DNA of 64,000 nt. It comes from Tenrec ecaudatus (taxonomy: Eukaryota > Chordata > Mammalia > Afrosoricida > Tenrecidae). Positions 37,369-49,015 of the stretch are shown piece by piece. Where the stretch lies: positions 110,033,677 through 110,097,676 of the forward strand of contig NC_134542.1 in the NCBI RefSeq assembly GCF_050624435.1, read 5' to 3'. A program made the position numbers and the translations under genes. Position 1 is the first letter of the stretch; the number at the start of each line of letters is the position of its first letter. A model generated the notes under the pieces. That model had not been told where the DNA came from. It searched no databases and worked only from the letters and a program-made list of their open reading frames with translations.

Positions 37369-37907
37369 CCTGAGTTAATCGTCTACTAACAAAGCGTGAT
37401 GTCCTTTTCTAGGAGCTGGTCTTTCTTGACATGTTCAAAGTACCTGAGAGGAAATCTCACCATTCTTCCACCTCAGGAAGATTCAACTTTGGGTACCATT
37501 CACCACACCATAGTTCAAATATATCAGTCCTTCATTGGCCTTCTGTAGTCATTGCCTAACTCCCGCGGGCATGTGAGGTGATTGAAAATGCCATGGTGTG
37601 GCTCAGACACGCCTGAGTGTTCATAGTGACCACCTTCCTCTGTGACATTTTATGGAAGTGTCATGCAGCAGAGTTGCTCAATGTAATCTTACCTTGCGGA
37701 TTGTGGATCCATGCAACTTGATAACTTCCATCTTATAAGTAAAACAGAATTTGTTAGTTTCCTTAGGGAAATGAGGAAATTGGAAAATAATGTTCTACTA
37801 CTTCCTTTTTAAAAATAACTTTCTATTGTGAATTAAGTCAAGGTTTACAGAAGAGATACTCAATATTCATCAATTCAATTTACACTTTGCTTCAGCTCAG
37901 TACTATT

Positions 37908-38105
37908 ACAGGATGAGTGGTGGTTATGCATTAGACTGCTAACTATAAGGTCAGCAGTTCAAAACCACTAGCTGTTCCATCGGAGAACGATAAGGCTTTC
38001 CATTACCATAAAAAGTCACAATCTCAGAAAAGCACAGGGGTGGTTCTTCTCTGTTCTACTGGGTTGCTAGGAGTTCCCTTGATGAGAGTGCATTTGGACT
38101 TTTGC
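37908..38105 (+). mobile_element. AfroSINE-like SINE, full length
   Basis: It reads gagtggtggttatgcattag, actgctaactataaggtcag, cagttcaaaaccactagctg, ttctctgttctactgggttg and a tggacttttg end. Confidence 0.85.
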
Positions 38106-38109
38106 TTTG

Positions 38110-39887
38110 TGTATGACTGTACCGTCTTTTGTTGGCTTTAACTCCTGCAAACCTCTAGTCGCTTCTGCTGAGTTCCCTCTTACTGGGCATTGCCTCCCCC
38201 TTCTCTCAGTTGTACGTTTGTCTGTAGTACAGTCAGTTAGTTTTCTTCTCTCCTTCTCCTCCTGCCCAGTAACCATTAAACAATATTTTGTTTGGTGTGA
38301 AAAGCATATCTGGACCTTTCATAATAGTGATCTATTATATTTGTTCTTTTGTGATTGAATATTTTCACTCAGCATAGCATCCTGGGGGTCACATAAACCC
38401 TGGCTGCTTTTCGCGTGTTGAAATAGTCTTTACACCTGGTTTAAGATGGCAAAGCAGTGTTATTTTTGGTGAGTGGTTGCATTCTTTTGGCTAGAATTCT
38501 ATTAAGAATGTCTGCGTCAATGTTCATGACGCATATACTTTTCCATGGTAGGTATGTCTCTGTGTAGTCTTGGTATCGGGGTTTTGCTTGGTTTTGCCAT
38601 GAAGCTGGGAGTTATCAGGGATGTTCTAGCCTCTAGCACAGTGTGAGTAGAAGCGGGGTCAGCTGTTCTCCGAAAGTTTGTTAAAATTCTCCAGTGAAGC
38701 CATTTGGATGCGAATTTTTTTTCTTATATATTTTTTAATTTCCTGAACAATTTCTTCTTTTGTTATGTTCAGGTTTTATACTTTAGCTTAGATAGATAAG
38801 GTGTTTCTAGAAATTTGTCCATTTTTTCTAGATTTTCAAATTTTCTGGAATATAGTTATTTAGTTATAAGATTCTATTATTATCCTTTTTCCCTTTTGGG
38901 TCAGTTGTGATAGTATCTATTTCATTTCACATTTGTGCAGTTTGCATCTTCTGTTAGATTTGCCAATTATAATAATATTTTCAAAGAATCAATTTCTTTG
39001 TCTGCTGATTTTATTGTTTTCATTTTCTACTTCATTTAATTATGTTCTAATATTTGCTATTTATTTCATCTGATGATTGTAGGTTAATTTTATTGCTCTA
39101 ATTATTAGAGATGAAGATTAAAATGTTGATTTTCATTAGTCTTTTCTAATGTCTGCCTTTATTGCTGTAAATTGATCTCTGAGTACTGCTTTTGCTCTGT
39201 CCCACAGGTTTTGATTTGTTGTGTTTTCATTGTAATTTAAAGAACATTTTCTTTTCATTTATTTTTTATCCTATTTATTACTTGGCATTTTTGCACGAGT
39301 TTGTTATTAAATTTTCATGTGTGGATTTTTCCCCCTATAATTTTCCTACAGTTGATTTCTAGTTTTATGGAATGGTGATCTGAGAATATGTTCTATAATA
39401 TCTAAATATTTTTCAATTTATTGAGGTTTGCTTTATGACCTGGCATATGATCTAATACATAATATGCTATTTTGGGTAAATGGTTCTGTTGATGCCATCA
39501 AATTGGTAATTGTGTTCTTCTGTGACTCTGTTGCCTCTCTTTCTACTTGTTTTATCCTTCATTATAAGTGGTATACTAATATTCCCTACTATTATTGTAG
39601 AGTTGTCTATTTCTGACTTTGGTCTTTTAAGATTTTAATTAATGTATCCTGAAACTCTTCTGGTGGATCAATACTTCTCTTTATGTTATCCCACATATTT
39701 TTGCTGCCTTTTAATTGCTTCCATAGTTGATTAATATTGAGATCTTTGTCTTTCAGCTCACTGCTTTTGCCTTCCATTTCACTGCCTACTACTTTGTTTG
39801 TCAATGCATGATATATTTCAGAAATTGTAACGGTAATCTTCTGGATTTCTAATTGCTGTTTTAGTATGGTTTGAACATTTTCATTTC
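38110..39887 (-). mobile_element. old L1 LINE, antisense: ORF2 and part of ORF1
   Basis: Antisense L1 landmarks run from the 3' side to the ORF1 side: ttttcactcagcatagcatc, tcttggtatcggggttttgc, ttgtccattttttctagatt, gctctgtcccacaggttttg, ggaatggtgatctgagaata, aatatgctattttgggtaaa. Open minus-strand codons at 39607-39804 (ELKDKDLNINQLWKQLKG) look like a coiled-coil ORF1 region. ORF2 is badly broken and parts are deleted. The element continues beyond an insertion at 39888-40823. Confidence 0.8.
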
Positions 39888-40823
39888 ATTTTTAAGGATA
39901 ATTTTATTTTAAGAATATAATTGTCAACAGACAAAAAGAGCATCATGGTAACAGAGAATCCTGTCTGTTATATAGAAATTTCCAAGACAATTCACCAACA
40001 ACCAAGCTTATAATATTTTACCTTCCTATTGAGAAAAGCATAGATGTGTGGAAAATATCCGAAACTAGTACAACAGCTATGGTTAGTGCAACTACCTAGT
40101 TATGATTTAAACAAACCTAGAGAATCAGCAAGGCACTGCCATGGAGGAGAGTGAAAGCAGATTATACAGGCAGAGTGTTCTCCAGGCAGTCACTACAAAT
40201 TCCTTCCACGTCTGTTCTAAGAGCATGTGCAGGGCCACAAGGTGATTCAGTTGTAAAATTGGCCACTAAGGACATAACCTTATGTCCTAAAGCATATTGT
40301 CCAGTCAGACTCTGGCATTACCGTGGCACAGCAATGGGTAACTCTCCAAAAGACCCCATACCCAAGGCAAAATGGTCTCTGCTAAGGTTTACCAGCTATT
40401 GTATAACTCAAAAGAGACACACTCTTAGAAGACTAGTTCCTTACTAAGAGCCAATGGTCTGGGTGAGTCGCTCAACTTAGTGGACCCAGATGAATCTGGA
40501 TTCCAAAATAATCAAAGGTTTCTCATTATGGAATAATTGAAAAGGCTCTGGGATTTAAAGCCACAACAACAACAAAATCCTTGCTGTGTTGGGAAAGCAC
40601 CTACAAATACTCCAGTCTGTCCTTCTTCTCACCACTGAAACCTACCTTTGATTTGTAAAATGATCTTCCAGACAGAAGATGGAGAGACCGCCTACACGAG
40701 GTGGCTGGGGTGGGCCAGGAGGAAGTCCTGGTCTAGAGATCGGCCTTATCGTTACAGGAATAAAATGGTGGAGACAAACTGAAAGCCAGGGAAAGAAGTA
40801 TGTTTACCTTCAGCATATTTGTC
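39888..40823 (-). pseudogene. polyadenylated retrocopy of an unidentified transcript (3' UTR-like)
   Basis: About 0.94 kb of non-L1 sequence interrupts the old L1. It is flanked on both sides by the 14-base aacattttcatttc (39874-39887 and 40824-40837). On the minus strand its end has an AATAAA signal (complement of 39903-39908), then a short decayed A-rich tail next to the left duplicate. These are hallmarks of L1-driven reverse transcription of an mRNA. I see no intact reading frame. Many stops and the UTR-like composition suggest that only a 3' untranslated region was copied. I do not recognise the parent gene. It could also be an unknown SINE-like or lncRNA-derived copy. Confidence 0.7.
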
Positions 40824-41100
40824 AACATTTTCATTTCTTTTGTCAGTTTGCCCTTGGGATGCTTTCCTGAATTCTTCCAGTTTTTCTGTCTCCTTGATTC
40901 CATCTACAACTTTCTTTATCTTTTTGCAATCCATGAAGGATTGAAACTACTATTCTTTTGAATTCCCTATCTGGCAGTTCCAATCCATTTCTTCCTGAGT
41001 AAAGTCTTCTGACCCTGCATTTCGATCCCTTTCTTGAACCACATCTTATTTCTTTGCATGAACTGAGAATATCTGTTGACGCGACACATCCTGCTGTTGC
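40824..41100 (-). mobile_element. old L1 LINE, antisense, ORF1 N-terminal part (continues 38110-39887)
   Basis: Minus-strand codons here read DCKKIKKVVDGIKETEKLE and DKRNENV, an ORF1-like lysine/glutamate-rich stretch. The frame lines up with ORF1 codons on the far side of the retrocopy once the retrocopy and one duplicate are removed. Confidence 0.75.
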
Positions 41101-41104
41101 TTTT

Positions 41105-42070
41105 TTGTTTGTTTGTTCACTTGTTTTTATTTTAAAACATTTATTCAACCGTGTTATTGGCACATAATCCACACGCCATTAAATTCAATAGTTCAATCAT
41201 ATCAAGAAGTGTTGTACATCTTGCATTTTAATTGTTGATTACATGTTGGTGAGACCGTAGCCAACCTGTCTCTTGGTTGTTGTGATAGAGAATGATGGTA
41301 TGCATACTCTCCATTTGTTGTTGAGTATAGACAGGGGAGGGGATGGAGAGGAGAATGTGATTGTGTGCATAATTTTCCTTTTCTGCTGTGTATAATAATT
41401 TTATGATAATTAGTAAGGTGTATAATAATTGTATAAGTGTTATAAATTGTGTGCATAGTTCTCCATTTGCTGTTGTTCCATGTGCTGTGTAGCACAGTGA
41501 ATGTGTGTTTTGCTAGCGTTTCCTGCTATGTATTGAAGCTCAGATCCTACCGGCCCTCCTCTAGTAAATGTGACTGCAGGAGATGTGAATGTGCCTGGGA
41601 TGTGGGAGCTCACTTTCTGTGTCCTGTCAGCGGAGATAAGAGAAACAAAACAACAACAACAATAACAACAACAACAGCAAAGGAGGTAGATGAAGAAAAT
41701 GCAGAAAAGCAATAGTTTAAAAAAGAAAGAGAAAAAGAGAATACTACAAGCAGGAGAAGGTTACAGTAAGATAAACCATTTAATAACCTTCTCATCAGCC
41801 AACATTGTGGTCACTTCACTGGCCCTAATCAAGGGGAGCTGATACAGCTAACCCTTAGTCAGCCACTGGACTCATTACCGCTCCCACTCCTTTCTTTCTG
41901 CTTGTGTTAGACTGCTCCCCTTAGTCGTTATTCAAGCCGCATCCCTAACCCGTCTCCTGAAGCCCGGGGTCCTGTATCTATTTCATTTTGTCTCTTGCCT
42001 TTTAGTAGACAGTTTTTGTAGTGTGTTTGTCTAACCAGCCATCGCTGGAAGCCTCGCTTCTATTTTTGGC
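41105..42070 (-). mobile_element. probable L1-related and leader-like sequence
   Basis: 41120-41230 repeats the atagttcaatcatatcaa block of 37.2 kb. A CAA-rich tract (41648-41682) and a purine-rich tract (41683-41770) then precede a more GC-rich segment. The layout resembles the region at 28.6-29.7 kb and may be L1 leader. I cannot align it securely. Confidence 0.35.
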
Positions 42071-42194
42071 TCATCAAAGCAATCTAAGAAGTTTTGAGGA
42101 GGAGAATATAATTATTTTCACAGTCCAACACAGTCTAATTACTTTCCTCTTCTCAGATTTCCGAACGTAAAGTTATTGAAAATGTCTGTGTACA

Positions 42195-42344
42195 GCCCTC
42201 ATAGCATGTGTGTAGGTCTGAAAAACTCTGATGGCATGCATGTAGGTCTGCAGAACCCTGATGGCATGTATGCAGGTCTTAAGAACCCCGATAGCATGCA
42301 TGTAGGTCTGAAGAACCCTCATAGCATGTATCTGGGTCTTTAAG
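42195..42344. repeat. 30-bp minisatellite, five copies
   Basis: The core atagcatg or atggcatg recurs at 42201, 42231, 42261, 42291 and 42321, exactly 30 bases apart. The unit is roughly catgtaggtctg plus aagaaccctg. Copies differ at several positions. Confidence 0.95.
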
Positions 42345-42761
42345 GAGGGAACCTAACGGGATAGCAAAATGTGGTAAAATTTCAGCACTCTTCCTAGACC
42401 TGTGGTGAGAAGCAACCATGGGCAACTGGGAAAGCTTAGTCTGCGTGGTTATGCCTGAGTGGTTAGAGCTGGAGAAATTCTCTCCATCCTCTCTCACTCC
42501 AGACCATGCCCAAAGGGAAGTAATTTCTAGGCTTTAACTGCAGAGCAGAAAGGCCAGGATAGGGAGAAAGGTTTATTTTGGAGGGAGAGTAATGTAGCTA
42601 AAGGACCGTGTATCAGAAGGTCTCTGTAACAACTGTTGTGACTTGTTATGCAAAGCAGCCAAACAGAAAATAAAAATGAATGGAGATCATAGTATTCCCA
42701 GTATCCCAGTATTGGTTTTGCCTACAAAAGCCAATAGTCATTCAAGGGCCTTAGTTTTCCA

Positions 42762-42955
42762 AAGGAGTCCTGGTAGTATAATAGGTTAAGTATTGGACTG
42801 TGAGTAAAAAGACTGGTGGTTTGAACCTACCAATTGTACCGGGAATGATTTGGTAGTACGCTTCCATAATGTATAGCTTCGAAAACACAATGACTCTATT
42901 CTACTCTCACTTCCGGGGTTGATGTGGTCCGAATGTGTGTGACAGAAATGGGTTT
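42762..42955 (+). mobile_element. AfroSINE-like SINE
   Basis: It reads ggagtcctggtagtataata, ggttaagtattggactgtga, ggtggtttgaacctaccaat, actctattctactctcactt and a gtgtgtgacagaaatggg end. Confidence 0.75.
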
Positions 42956-43203
42956 AGTTTTCTAAATCTTAGTCTACATCATGAAGCACACTAGCTAACT
43001 CTATTGAGTATGTAGGCATGTCTGTTCATATATGAATGTGTATGTATATGTTTAGATATACATGTGTAGAAAACATACATCTATTCTAATCTATAATTAT
43101 ACGTGAACATTCGGAAGAAGTAAGTGGTGCACTGGTTTACATTCTGACGCTGACTCAGCCTCAAAGGGCAGCTCCCTTGAGCATCAGGAGTAAAGGCAAC
43201 TTG

Positions 43204-43384
43204 CAGACTTCTCACTGCTAACCCCTTGATTCCGACTCACAGCGACCCCACAGGGCAGGGCGGATCTCTCCCTGTGCTTTTCTGAGAAGGCAACTCTTTC
43301 CAGGAGTAGAAAGCCTTAACTTTCTCCCACACAGGGGCTGAGGGTTTTCAACTGCTAACATTGCTGTCAGCAGCCAAACCCAAA
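43204..43384 (-). mobile_element. AfroSINE-like SINE, antisense
   Basis: It reads ccttgattccgactcacagc, gaccccacagggcagggc, aggagtagaaagccttaact, ttttcaactgctaacattgc. Confidence 0.8.
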
Positions 43385-43497
43385 ATGGGCTCAGACCTCA
43401 CAGAGGCAGTTTGATCTGAGGCAATAACTTTGACCAAGGATCATAAATGTACATCTGAGGTCTCTATTTTCCAATTAAAGCCTTTGTGAATGTAAGC

Positions 43498-43721
43498 TAA
43501 GGTGACCAGATTTTACCATTGGTAAAGCAGGACACCAGCTGGACACCATTGATAAAACTCATATCTTGGTGAAATAGCCACATGGCAGGCTGAAAACCGT
43601 ATACCCTAGCTTGTGCATTCTTTCCAAAAATTGGGACTTTTTTTTTTAAATGCCACGGGATGTGTGACAAATTGTTAAAAATAGGAACTGTCCTGCCAAA
43701 AGCGGACGTCTGGTCACCTTA
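43498..43721. mobile_element. small non-autonomous hAT-like DNA transposon (MITE)
   Basis: The 224-base element starts taaggtgaccaga and ends tctggtcacctta, perfect 13-base inverted ends. Flanks are atgtaagc (43490-43497) and atgtaagt (43722-43729), an 8-base duplication with one mismatch. An 8-base duplication is typical of hAT elements. Internal bases near the ends are also partly complementary (gcaggacacc and gtcctgcc). No transposase is encoded. Confidence 0.8.
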
Positions 43722-43729
43722 ATGTAAGT

Positions 43730-44934
43730 AGATTATTTAGCCTTTCTAAATTTTATATTCCGGATATGGGATGTTTCACTTAACTTTCATGGTTATTATG
43801 AGACTGTGGTACAAAATGTATGTCTTAAGTATATCCTGAAAATTACTAATAAGCCTGCTTAGAAGAAACAAAAGTGAACCATTGTCCTGAATGTAGAGCA
43901 ATTCTTTATTATAACCTAATATAAAAATACTTTCAAAATCTCTCATAACTTTAATCCATCTCAATTAACTTTTAATACACTAGCTTTCTCTTTCATCAGA
44001 TCTGTTTTTAAGTATGTTAATTCTAGTTAGTCTAGGTAATTAATTAACAATATATTTTAAACAAATATTATCAAAAGGATATTTTTAACATTTAGAAAAA
44101 ATATGCCTAGTTATTCTTATCTGCTTAAATATCCACACTAATATAATTTCTAGTTGGCCCAATAAATAGGAAAATATGCTCAAAGCTCTGATAGTGTAAG
44201 TTTACATGTGTTCCAAGTAAAATACTAAATAATTTAAGAGAAAGGCTATTTTTTGTTGTTAATAAAATAACAAAATTACAAAATTTTTGTGGTTTTTCAA
44301 AATGTAATCTAGTGCCTTTCTTTCGGCTAACTTATTATCTTTTTTTTTCCTTTGAAATATTTTTGAGCCTGCTCAACTTACTTATCATGACCGTACTAGC
44401 TAACAGTCATTGAATGATGATGGTGTTACAGACAATACTAAGTACTTTATATCTCGCTTTATTCTCACAGATTTCCTATTTCATTTTATTTTGATCATTC
44501 TGTTTTATTGTTTGAGGAAACGAGAAGTTATGGTCCGAGGAAGCAGCCACGTACTTGGGAGAAGCAAGATGCTCCCCCGGGTGGTCTTGTGAGGTTGAAG
44601 GTTGTGCCTTCAAACATTGTACTAAATTTAAAAACGTTTTCACGTAGAAAATTAGACTCAATTAAGTGCACAAAGTGTGGTGATTCGGCAGAACTTGTAA
44701 CTGGCAGTACGTTTGTTTTCTCCTTGGTTTTTCTCACACTTATTTCACATTTTACCTATGTACAAGGGGACTTCATCGTATGTGAGAAATTTCATGGTCT
44801 TTTAATTCCATTTTTTACATTGTTTTCTGAAGCCTCCTCTTATATCTTTTGTATAACTGGTATTTTGTTACCAAATTTGGGGAGATGTTAATGCATTCAG
44901 AAGCGCTAATGATTTACCAAGTTCCCACAAATGG
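43730..44934. other. AT-rich intronic DNA
   Basis: No gene was seen. A 127-codon open frame at 44508-44891 looks fortuitous. A SINE-like block may lie near 44570-44700, too diverged to call. Confidence 0.45.
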
Positions 44935-45098
44935 TCTGGTCTTGACAATTTACCTGATGGTAGGTGGTTTGTGTCCACCAGAGGCAGCATTGAAATGGAT
45001 CGGGCATCCCTTATTAAAAAATTAAAGCTAAGAAAACAACATGAAATAGTTCTGTTGTGTCACATATGGGGTACTAGGAATCAGAATCAACTAAAATA
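44935..45098 (+). mobile_element. SINE, AfroSINE-related subtype
   Basis: It reads tccaccagaggcagcattga, then cacatatggggtactaggaa and tcagaatcaactaaaat, the tail of a SINE subtype also seen antisense at 25.2 kb. Confidence 0.6.
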
Positions 45099-45654
45099 TA
45101 TATTGCATTTGCCTTTTTTTTTACTTACCCTTATGTAGTTCCCTGTTTAGAAATAGGAATCATCGTCCGTCAGCCTAACTTACATTGTTACAATTCATAT
45201 TACAGCAACATTGGTGAGTATTACTAATAAGAAACCAATGTCCGGGTCACATTGTCTCTTTCAAAACTACTCTAATGCACACAGAGAGCTGCTGCATATT
45301 TTTACATACTTCTCTCTGTTATGCCAAGAGAGCTAATAATTTTAAGGTAAATATATCGGTAGTCTTCAAATAAAGACCAGCATATTCCTTCACCATATTT
45401 CAAAGGATGCTTGTAGCAGCACATTTTCTAAACTTTAAAAATAGATATTGCAGTAGTTTAAAGAAATATCATCATGGCAGCGCTCCTAGAGTCAGATGTA
45501 AATAACTATTTTCTTTTGCTTTCACCATTCCTTTTGTCTCTGTTTGAATGTTCCCACTTTCTAGGTGCATCACCAATTCTGCACTTTAGTAAAACTTGAT
45601 GTTCATCACTCAAATGAAATTCATACTTATTGAATACCAATGCTCTTTTTTTTT
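45099..45654. other. AT-rich intronic DNA
   Basis: Nothing recognised. Confidence 0.5.
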
Positions 45655-45860
45655 AAGCAGCCCTGGTGGAGTAGTGAGTTACACACAAGTCTACTAGCTG
45701 CAAGATCAGTAGTTCAAAATCACCAGGTGCTCCACAGAAAAAAGACAGGCTTTCTACTCTCATAAGGATACACAGTCTCAGGAACACACAGGTGCAGTTG
45801 TGCTTTGTCTTATATGGTGGCTACAAGTCAGAATCAATTCAATGACAGTGACACACAAGT
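45655..45860 (+). mobile_element. AfroSINE-like SINE, full length
   Basis: It reads cagccctggtggagtagtga, agatcagtagttcaaaatca, ccaggtgctccacagaaaa, acacagtctcaggaacacac, gctacaagtcagaatcaatt. Confidence 0.85.
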
Positions 45861-46054
45861 TTTATTAAAGTGTATGAATATACACTAGAATATGCTGTAA
45901 GAAGTTTTATTTAGTTATGTCTTGCAAATTTTTTAAGCCTTCAATTTTAATTTAATAGAGTGAACATTGTATAATATCCTATTGCTTCTGTGTCATACCA
46001 ATCTTTATTTAATAAAAATAAATCCATAGAGTTTATTACGGAGACCATAGTTGT

Positions 46055-46360
46055 TTGGGGGTTCTTAGTGTCGGTTGAATTGACTCCAGCTCCCAGCGAC
46101 CTCTTACACAAGAGAATGAAACCTATCCCAGTCCCGTTTTGTCTTCACAGTCATTGCATACTTGAGTCAATTTTCCTAGCCACTGACCTTTTGAACCCCT
46201 TCCATTTTAGGAGGTGCATTCTCTAGCAATATATTCGGTTATGATCCATAACATTTTATTAGTTCGTTTTTGGAAGTAGTTAACCAGGTGTTTCTTTTTA
46301 CTCCGCTGTGGTATGGAAGTTCCACTTACACCTGGCCAGCATGGGACTTGAAGCAGTGGT
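46055..46360 (-). mobile_element. RTE 3' tail, antisense (46055-46215), then a possible SINE piece
   Basis: 46055-46215 reads cttagtgtcggttgaattga, ctccagctcccagcgacctc, cacagtcattgcatacttga: antisense RTE tail. 46250-46360 (tggaagtagttaaccaggtg) loosely resembles an antisense SINE head and is uncertain. Confidence 0.6.
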
Positions 46361-48057
46361 GGCGTGGCTTTTAGCATTGCATTCATAAGAAAGCCATCAC
46401 CGTGTACAAACAAGGGGCAAAGACAGAGAAAGACAAGAGCAACACAGACTAAGTCTCCCATAGCTTCCATTTTTTCCTGTTTGTTAAAAGAGGAAATGTT
46501 GTGCAGTTCTTCGATAACAAAATGTAGTAAAGAGAACATCAAATATGTTGGACCGTATCTATTTTTTAATTAAAAATATATAAATAAGCTAAAATGACAT
46601 AAAACTGTTTTCTGTGTACATCTCCTTTATCTTTCTACATTAATACATATGATTTAAAACCAGGATTCAGACAATTTGAACATTCCAATATTATTTCTAC
46701 TTTAATTAATAAAAAATTGATTCATTCAAGAACCCCTAACTTCAGAACAATGTAAAATGGCTTAATAGATTACGCTCAAAATTGTCTCGCCTGCCTTCTT
46801 GTGCAAACAAAGCCACAAAAGCCCAACTCCAGAAAATAACTGTTATTTCCAAAGCTGTGTGGACAAAGTGGTTATTTTGCTGGATAGTGATCCTTCAAAT
46901 CTATGCAATAGACTCCATTCTTGAAGAGGATTCGGCAGGGTTTTCTTTTAAGCTACTAGATGGAAGTGACATGGTGTCTGTGTGTGTTAGCATGTGGGGC
47001 TGGCCATGTTCATTTCAAGGCTATGTAACAAGACGATGGAATTGCAGGACATATCAATGCCCTGTCACACTAACTCTGCCTTGGTTCAGGGAAGATGTCG
47101 TTTAAAAAATACCCTATGTCTGAATCTGCATTCTTTCAAAATAAGGTTGTAGATAAAGTTCATAATAGTAGTTCTCACTCTAATATAACATTGAGCTCAA
47201 AGTATTAAGAATTATAATTGGAATATCAATAATTTATTTTAATATTTCCAGTTATCTTTGAGTAAGCAAATATTGTATTTCCTCAACAAGATTTGAGGAA
47301 AGGGATCTTCTTTTCTGTCTCTTTGAATAATAATGGTTTAAACTAATTTTCACAAACTTAGAGAATATTATATTTCTATTTAATATTGTCATCTATTTTT
47401 ATTAATGAAGGTTATTTTCCCCAATATCTCTGACATATGATTACCTAATGTGATCAAACATTTGATATTTCCAACATAAGAAATTTCAAACATCAGAAAA
47501 GTTATCCAACACTTCTACCAATTATCCTGTGTTGCACTAGAAGCTCGTTGTCATTTTTGTTTGTATTACATACATTCCCATATTTCCGTCATTCCAGTCC
47601 ATGAACCTACGCTATTTGTTTCTGACTTTAATTTATTTTTTATCAACCTCAATTTATGGATGACTATTGTTTTAAACTGACCATTTTAGTGCAAGGTAGC
47701 TTATTTATGTAAGGTATTACTAAAACAATTATACAATATAGGGACAAAAAATAAATGTAGTTCATCATTTTTTGCCTTCTGAAAGGTTACAGATTCAAAC
47801 TGTTTTGTATTTGGAAGGTTTTAAAATAATATATTTTCTTTAGACAAAGGTAGAAGAAAACATTTAAAAATATAACTCAGAGATTACAGAATAATATCAT
47901 CAAACAATTAGGAACCTGCTATCTGATAACTACTGAAAAAGTTAGTCAATTTCTTTCTGATATTTTTCCCCTTTTGACTCCTTTTCACTCCCAAGTTGCA
48001 TTATCTAGTTGTATTATATGTAGAAAAATATAAAGAATTGGAATTTAAGAATATTTA
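46361..48057. other. AT-rich intronic DNA
   Basis: No gene or named repeat. The 107-codon open frame at 46782-47102 shows no recognisable domain. Confidence 0.5.
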
Positions 48058-49015
48058 ATTGTGCTCATGTGGAAGCTACATAGACGAGACAAGGGAATAC
48101 TGCATGTTCTAAAATCAGGGGGAAAGTTTGGATCTTTCACCATTTAATTTCAGCGTTCAATCTGAATGCTGAGAAAATATTCCATAGGGTTGGACTCTTT
48201 GAAGGAGAACGTGGCCTCAGGCTGGAAGTAAAGCTTACTAAGACTGCACAACACTTGAAGAAAGAAAGGAGGATTTGAGTCACATCCTCCTGATGAAAGA
48301 ATGCGGGTTTCACTATGAATTGCAACTGTCTTCAGCACAGGCTTCACAGCTGGATCAATAGACAACATGACGAATGGAAAAATGATCAAAATTGCTGGGG
48401 ATTACCTTTTAATTGGATTCACAATCAATGTTCATGGAAGCTGCGGTCAAGAAATCAAATGATATAGTGTATTGGACAAATCAGTCACACGCAAGATCTC
48501 TCTAAAGTTGTAGAGCAAAGATGTCACTTGAGGTCTAACGTGTCCAAAACAAGAATAATTTCAACTGCCTTATGCACACATGGAAACTGGACAATGAATA
48601 GGGAAGACTACAGAAGCGTTGATCGGTGCATTTGAATTATGGAGTTGTTAAAGAATATTAAAAGTCAATGAACTGCTAAACGAACAAGCACGTCTTTCTT
48701 GTTGGATGAAAATCCAGAATGTTCTTTAGAAGTGAAATGGGAAGACTTTAGCTCACACTATTTTAACGGGAGAGATATTTATCAGGAGGGATCAGTACTT
48801 TGATGAAAAACGGCATGCTTTGTAAAGTAGGGTGTGATCCAAAAGAGTGAGACCCTCAATGCGATGGGTTGACACAGTGGCTGCAACAATGGGCTCAAAC
48901 ATGAAACCAGTGTGGGAATGTGCCTGACAGTGTTCTGTCCTTCTGCTTCTGAAAGGAATCTTAGCTGAGGACAGTCCTTAGGAGTCAGACCAGATTTGCT
49001 GGCAACTAACACAGT
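48058..49015 (+). mobile_element. RTE/BovB-type LINE, 3' half
   Basis: Ordered landmarks: attgtgctcatgtggaagct, aatctgaatgctgagaaaat, ttaattggattcacaatcaa, agcaaagatgtcacttgagg, tggaaactggacaatgaata, atcaggagggatcagtactt, gttgacacagtggctgcaac, ending in a decayed ctggcaactaacacagtt. All reading frames are broken. Confidence 0.85.

Larger units (their letters stand above)
37082..37735 (-). mobile_element. RTE LINE 3' part, antisense, split by 37150-37370
   Basis: The left piece (agagtcagctccgactgata, ccctatgtaccacagaatg) and the right piece (acaaagcgtgatgtcctttt, gacatgttcaaagtacctga, gtgattgaaaatgccatggt, gcggattgtggatccatgca) are consecutive parts of antisense RTE, with about 100 bases lost at the interruption. 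Confidence 0.75.

Noticed and set aside
42195..42344. 30-bp repeats as a possible CRISPR array
   Set aside because: Units are directly contiguous with no unique spacers, the genome is mammalian, and there are no cas genes.
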